From Bdellovibrionales bacterium (GTDB taxonomy: Bacteria > Bdellovibrionota > JAFGOL01), in NCBI GenBank assembly GCA_022707945.1, contig JAKIZQ010000050.1, forward strand, positions 1 to 8,002: DNA of 8,002 nt, read 5' to 3'. Both the position numbers and the translations under genes were made by a program. Shown one piece after another: positions 5,653 to 8,002 of the stretch. The notes under the pieces were generated by a model. The model was not told the origin of the DNA, ran no database searches, and saw only the letters and a list, made by a program, of their open reading frames with translations. Each line of letters opens with the position of its first letter. Within the stretch, counting starts at the first letter, position 1.

Positions 5653-7233
5653 ATGCTTAACTGGTCAGATTTTGACAATCTAAGGGTGGTTAAAAGACTA
5701 AAATCCATCACAAGCTCATGGTGGAACGCAGAAATAATATTCAGCGACGATAAAGGAGTAATAAGGAATATAGATCGTGAAAAACCTCAAGTATTCAGTA
5801 ACAAGTTGTTTAATATGATCATAAAAAGCCCAAGAGGCCTGGACATAATAGAAGAGTTCTGCAGGAAGAACATCGCTGGCGGAAAAATAACAAAAACTAC
5901 TTTTAAGGATTGGGAAGAGGCAGGACTCCCAATGTTAATGGTCCCTATATATTTAGATGATAATTTTTCTGGGGCTGTTATAGCAACAGCTTTTTTTGCA
6001 GACAGCGGAAAAGAAAAAGGAAATGAAAAATTATATAAGACAATGCGTGATCTTGGATACACTTCAAAAGACATAGAATCTGCTTTAGCAGAATGCCAGC
6101 CTATAGCAAAAGGACAACTGGACCATTTTAAAGAACTAGTTGAACTCATAGCCAGCGAGATAGAAACACTACATGAAGAAATAACAATGAGAGAAAACAA
6201 AATCTCTCAACTCAACAAAGAACTTGGTACTCGTTATCGTTATGACAATATGATAGGCAAAAGTTCTGTAATGCAGGACCTTTATAATCTTTTAGACAAA
6301 ATTAAACATAGTTCGAGCACCGTCTTAATACAAGGAGAAAACGGAACAGGTAAAGAGCTTATAGCTAAGGCCATCCATTATAATTCTCCAAGAAAGGACC
6401 GCATCTTTGTCGTACAAAACTGTTCCGCTTTTAACGAGAACCTTCTTGAATCTGAATTGTTTGGTCACGTAAAAGGTTCTTTTACTGGTGCTGTAAAAGA
6501 TAAAAAAGGATTATTTGAAATAGCAAATGGAGGAACCTTCTTCTTAGACGAGATAGGAGACATGTCCCTTTCAATGCAAGTCAAGATATTAAGAGTGCTT
6601 CAGGAAGGAACGTTCACACCAGTTGGAGCAACAGAGCCAAAGAAAGTTGATGTAAGAATAATTGCGGCAACAAATAAGAACATAAAAGAAATGATAGCCA
6701 AAGGAGAATTCAGGGAAGACCTTTACTACAGGATAAATGTAATTAACATCACTGTTCCTCCTCTAAGGGACAGAACAGAGGACATTCCTATACTCGTAGA
6801 ATATTTCATAGACAAGAACCAAAAAGAAACAGGCTTACAGAAAAAGAAGATATCAAAAGGTGTTTTGGCAAAATTAATGGAATACAACTGGCCCGGTAAT
6901 ATAAGGGAATTAGAGAACGAAATAGAAAGAATGATAGTTCTCGCTGGTGATGACCAGATATTAGAAGAAAGCTTGTTGTCATCAAGAATGGCACAAGTAC
7001 AACAAACGCTCACAGTTTCACAGTCTGGCTCTGGGCAAAAAACGACCATAAAATATACAGGCACGTTAAAAGACGCCATAGAAGCCTTAGAAAAAGACCT
7101 CATATCAGAAGGTTTAAAATCTAACGGTTGGAATAAATCTAAACTAGCAAAAGAACTTGGAATAAGCAGAGCAAGTCTAATATCAAAAGTAGAGCGTTAC
7201 GGACTTGATAAGAGAAGAACAGCAAGAGTATAA
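5653..7233 (+). CDS. Sigma-54-dependent transcriptional activator (NtrC family) with N-terminal sensor domain
   Basis: A 526-residue bacterial enhancer-binding protein that would use ATP hydrolysis to open sigma-54 promoters. Residues 1-155 form a putative ligand-sensing domain, perhaps PocR- or GAF/PAS-like, with GLPMLMVPI at 91-99. It has no phospho-acceptor receiver signature. A helical, coiled-coil-prone linker covers about 156-194. The AAA+ domain (about 197-430) is intact: Walker A GENGTGKE (228-235), sigma-54 contact loop GSFTGA (275-280, a conservative variant of GAFTGA), Walker B FLDE with D299 and E300, sensor I ATN with N341, and sensor II WPGNIREL from W413. A Fis-type helix-turn-helix lies at the C-terminus (about 491-518). 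The signal is probably a small molecule rather than phosphorylation, which is inference. It has its own promoter and converges on a second NtrC-type gene with a 4 bp gap. Confidence 0.95.
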   Translation: MLNWSDFDNLRVVKRLKSITSSWWNAEIIFSDDKGVIRNIDREKPQVFSNKLFNMIIKSPRGLDIIEEFCRKNIAGGKITKTTFKDWEEAGLPMLMVPIYLDDNFSGAVIATAFFADSGKEKGNEKLYKTMRDLGYTSKDIESALAECQPIAKGQLDHFKELVELIASEIETLHEEITMRENKISQLNKELGTRYRYDNMIGKSSVMQDLYNLLDKIKHSSSTVLIQGENGTGKELIAKAIHYNSPRKDRIFVVQNCSAFNENLLESELFGHVKGSFTGAVKDKKGLFEIANGGTFFLDEIGDMSLSMQVKILRVLQEGTFTPVGATEPKKVDVRIIAATNKNIKEMIAKGEFREDLYYRINVINITVPPLRDRTEDIPILVEYFIDKNQKETGLQKKKISKGVLAKLMEYNWPGNIRELENEIERMIVLAGDDQILEESLLSSRMAQVQQTLTVSQSGSGQKTTIKYTGTLKDAIEALEKDLISEGLKSNGWNKSKLAKELGISRASLISKVERYGLDKRRTARV

Positions 7234-7237
7234 AACA

Positions 7238-8002
7238 TCAATTCTGTTCTTTTAGCTGATAATATTTTATTTTAGCCATCAATGTGCTACGACAAATACT
7301 AAGTTCTCTAGCTGTATCTGGTATGTTCCATGAATTTCTTAAAAGACTATTTAGTATGAATGTTCTTTCCTCGTTTTCTAGAGGATAAATAAGGTATGGA
7401 TTCTTTATAACATGTGGTTTAAGTCTTTTTTCTTTATCTAAACAAAAATATTCTTTCTTTATCAGACGTTCTTTAGCACCCATTATTTTGGCTCTTTCTA
7501 CGACGTTTCTAAACTCCCTTAGATTGCCCGGCCAATCATACGAAGACAAAAGATCCATCAACCCTTCTTCTTTGGAATACTCACCAGCAAGGTAAAAATC
7601 CAGAATCCCAGACAATTCATTCTTCATCTGTTTTAATTCTGGTAAATATAGACAAGTCCCCTCAAGCCTGTAGTACAGGTCTTTTCTTATAAGCCCACCA
7701 TACAAAAGTTCCTTTGGTGACATAGAGGCTGAAGCTATAACCCTAGCCTTGTGTTTTCTAGACACATCAGAACCAGAGGCCTTTACTTCTAAAAGTTCTA
7801 TGGCCCTTAAAAGCATTGGTTGGATATTTATTGGTAGATCCTCTATGTTGTCGAGAAAGATAGTCCCTTTGCCTGCACTATAAAAAGCGCCTTTACTTGA
7901 AGTAGTTCCATTAGTGAAAGCCCCCTTAATATTACCAAATAGTTCTTTCTCTGCGGTTAGTGCATCCAGCGAGGCACAATTAAGAGCTACAAATGGATGG
8001 TG
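7238..8002 (-). CDS. Degenerate NtrC-family regulator (5' partial)
   Basis: The frame is open from the window edge at 8002 to the TGA at 7238-7240, giving the C-terminal 254 residues; Walker A and any sensor domain lie outside. It aligns without gaps to the neighbouring activator around the AAA+ core, but key positions differ. The GAFTGA loop reads GAFTNG (7907-7924). Walker B reads FLDN, with Asn (7847-7849) replacing the catalytic Glu. Sensor I reads ASAS in place of AATN, and the PLRDRTEDI stretch is replaced by ELKQMKNEL. The two arginines of the finger helix (IRKDLYYR) and sensor II (WPGNLREF) are kept, as is a C-terminal Fis-type helix-turn-helix (SWNIPDTARELSICRSTL). It is therefore probably DNA-binding but ATPase-deficient and unlikely to activate sigma-54 alone. 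The frame is clean, so this is not an obvious pseudogene. An internal ATG at 7816 is not the real start. Confidence 0.9.
   Translation of the reverse strand, partial: HHPFVALNCASLDALTAEKELFGNIKGAFTNGTTSSKGAFYSAGKGTIFLDNIEDLPINIQPMLLRAIELLEVKASGSDVSRKHKARVIASASMSPKELLYGGLIRKDLYYRLEGTCLYLPELKQMKNELSGILDFYLAGEYSKEEGLMDLLSSYDWPGNLREFRNVVERAKIMGAKERLIKKEYFCLDKEKRLKPHVIKNPYLIYPLENEERTFILNSLLRNSWNIPDTARELSICRSTLMAKIKYYQLKEQN

Noticed and set aside
7238..7816. Stand-alone 192-residue protein starting at ATG 7816
   Set aside because: The frame continues open to the window edge and the upstream residues encode the expected AAA+ core, so this ATG is internal.

Overview
The window is AT-rich bacterial DNA. 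It holds seven protein genes, two of them cut by the window edges, plus one possible leader peptide. Predicted promoters match the housekeeping sigma-70 consensus (TTGACA, 16-17 bp spacer, TATAAT-like). Two NtrC-type activators, an ECF sigma factor with a membrane-anchored zinc-type anti-sigma factor, and a threonyl-tRNA synthetase with no T-box leader point to a diderm bacterium rather than a Firmicute. An uncultured candidate phylum (Omnitrophota- or Elusimicrobiota-like) is plausible, but this is inference only. No mobile element, CRISPR array, tRNA or rRNA was seen.

Layout: (1) 1-575 (+) is the 3' part of a collagen-like (Gly-X-Y) protein ending in a Cys-containing DUF7151-type domain. 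It converges, 3 bp apart, on (2) 579-1304 (-), a COG0731-type radical SAM protein. (3) The intergenic region 1305-1451 holds a strong rightward promoter, a possible 11-residue leader peptide and a hairpin. It leads into (4) an ECF sigma factor (1464-2030) and (5) an anti-sigma factor (2044-3018) with two zinc-finger modules and one membrane segment. This operon converges, 1 bp apart, on (6) thrS (3020-4765, -), which lacks the usual N-terminal TGS domain. (7) A compact back-to-back promoter region separates thrS from (8) a PIG-L/LmbE-type deacetylase (4874-5548, +) whose predicted transcript begins at its start codon. (9) With its own promoter follows a complete sigma-54-dependent activator (5653-7233, +). 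It converges, 4 bp apart, on (10) a second, incomplete NtrC-type protein (7238-8002, -) whose ATPase and sigma-54-contact motifs are degenerate.

The genes do not form one pathway. The best-defined functional unit is the ECF sigma/anti-sigma pair, a likely envelope-signal switch. The junction before the sigma gene and the junction between sigma and anti-sigma share a 20-base match, each including a stop codon and leading into a start codon. The two NtrC-type regulators at the right end, one canonical and one probably ATPase-deficient, are the other point of interest. I found no clear evidence of an entirely new system; the sigma operon leader and the degenerate activator are the strongest leads.
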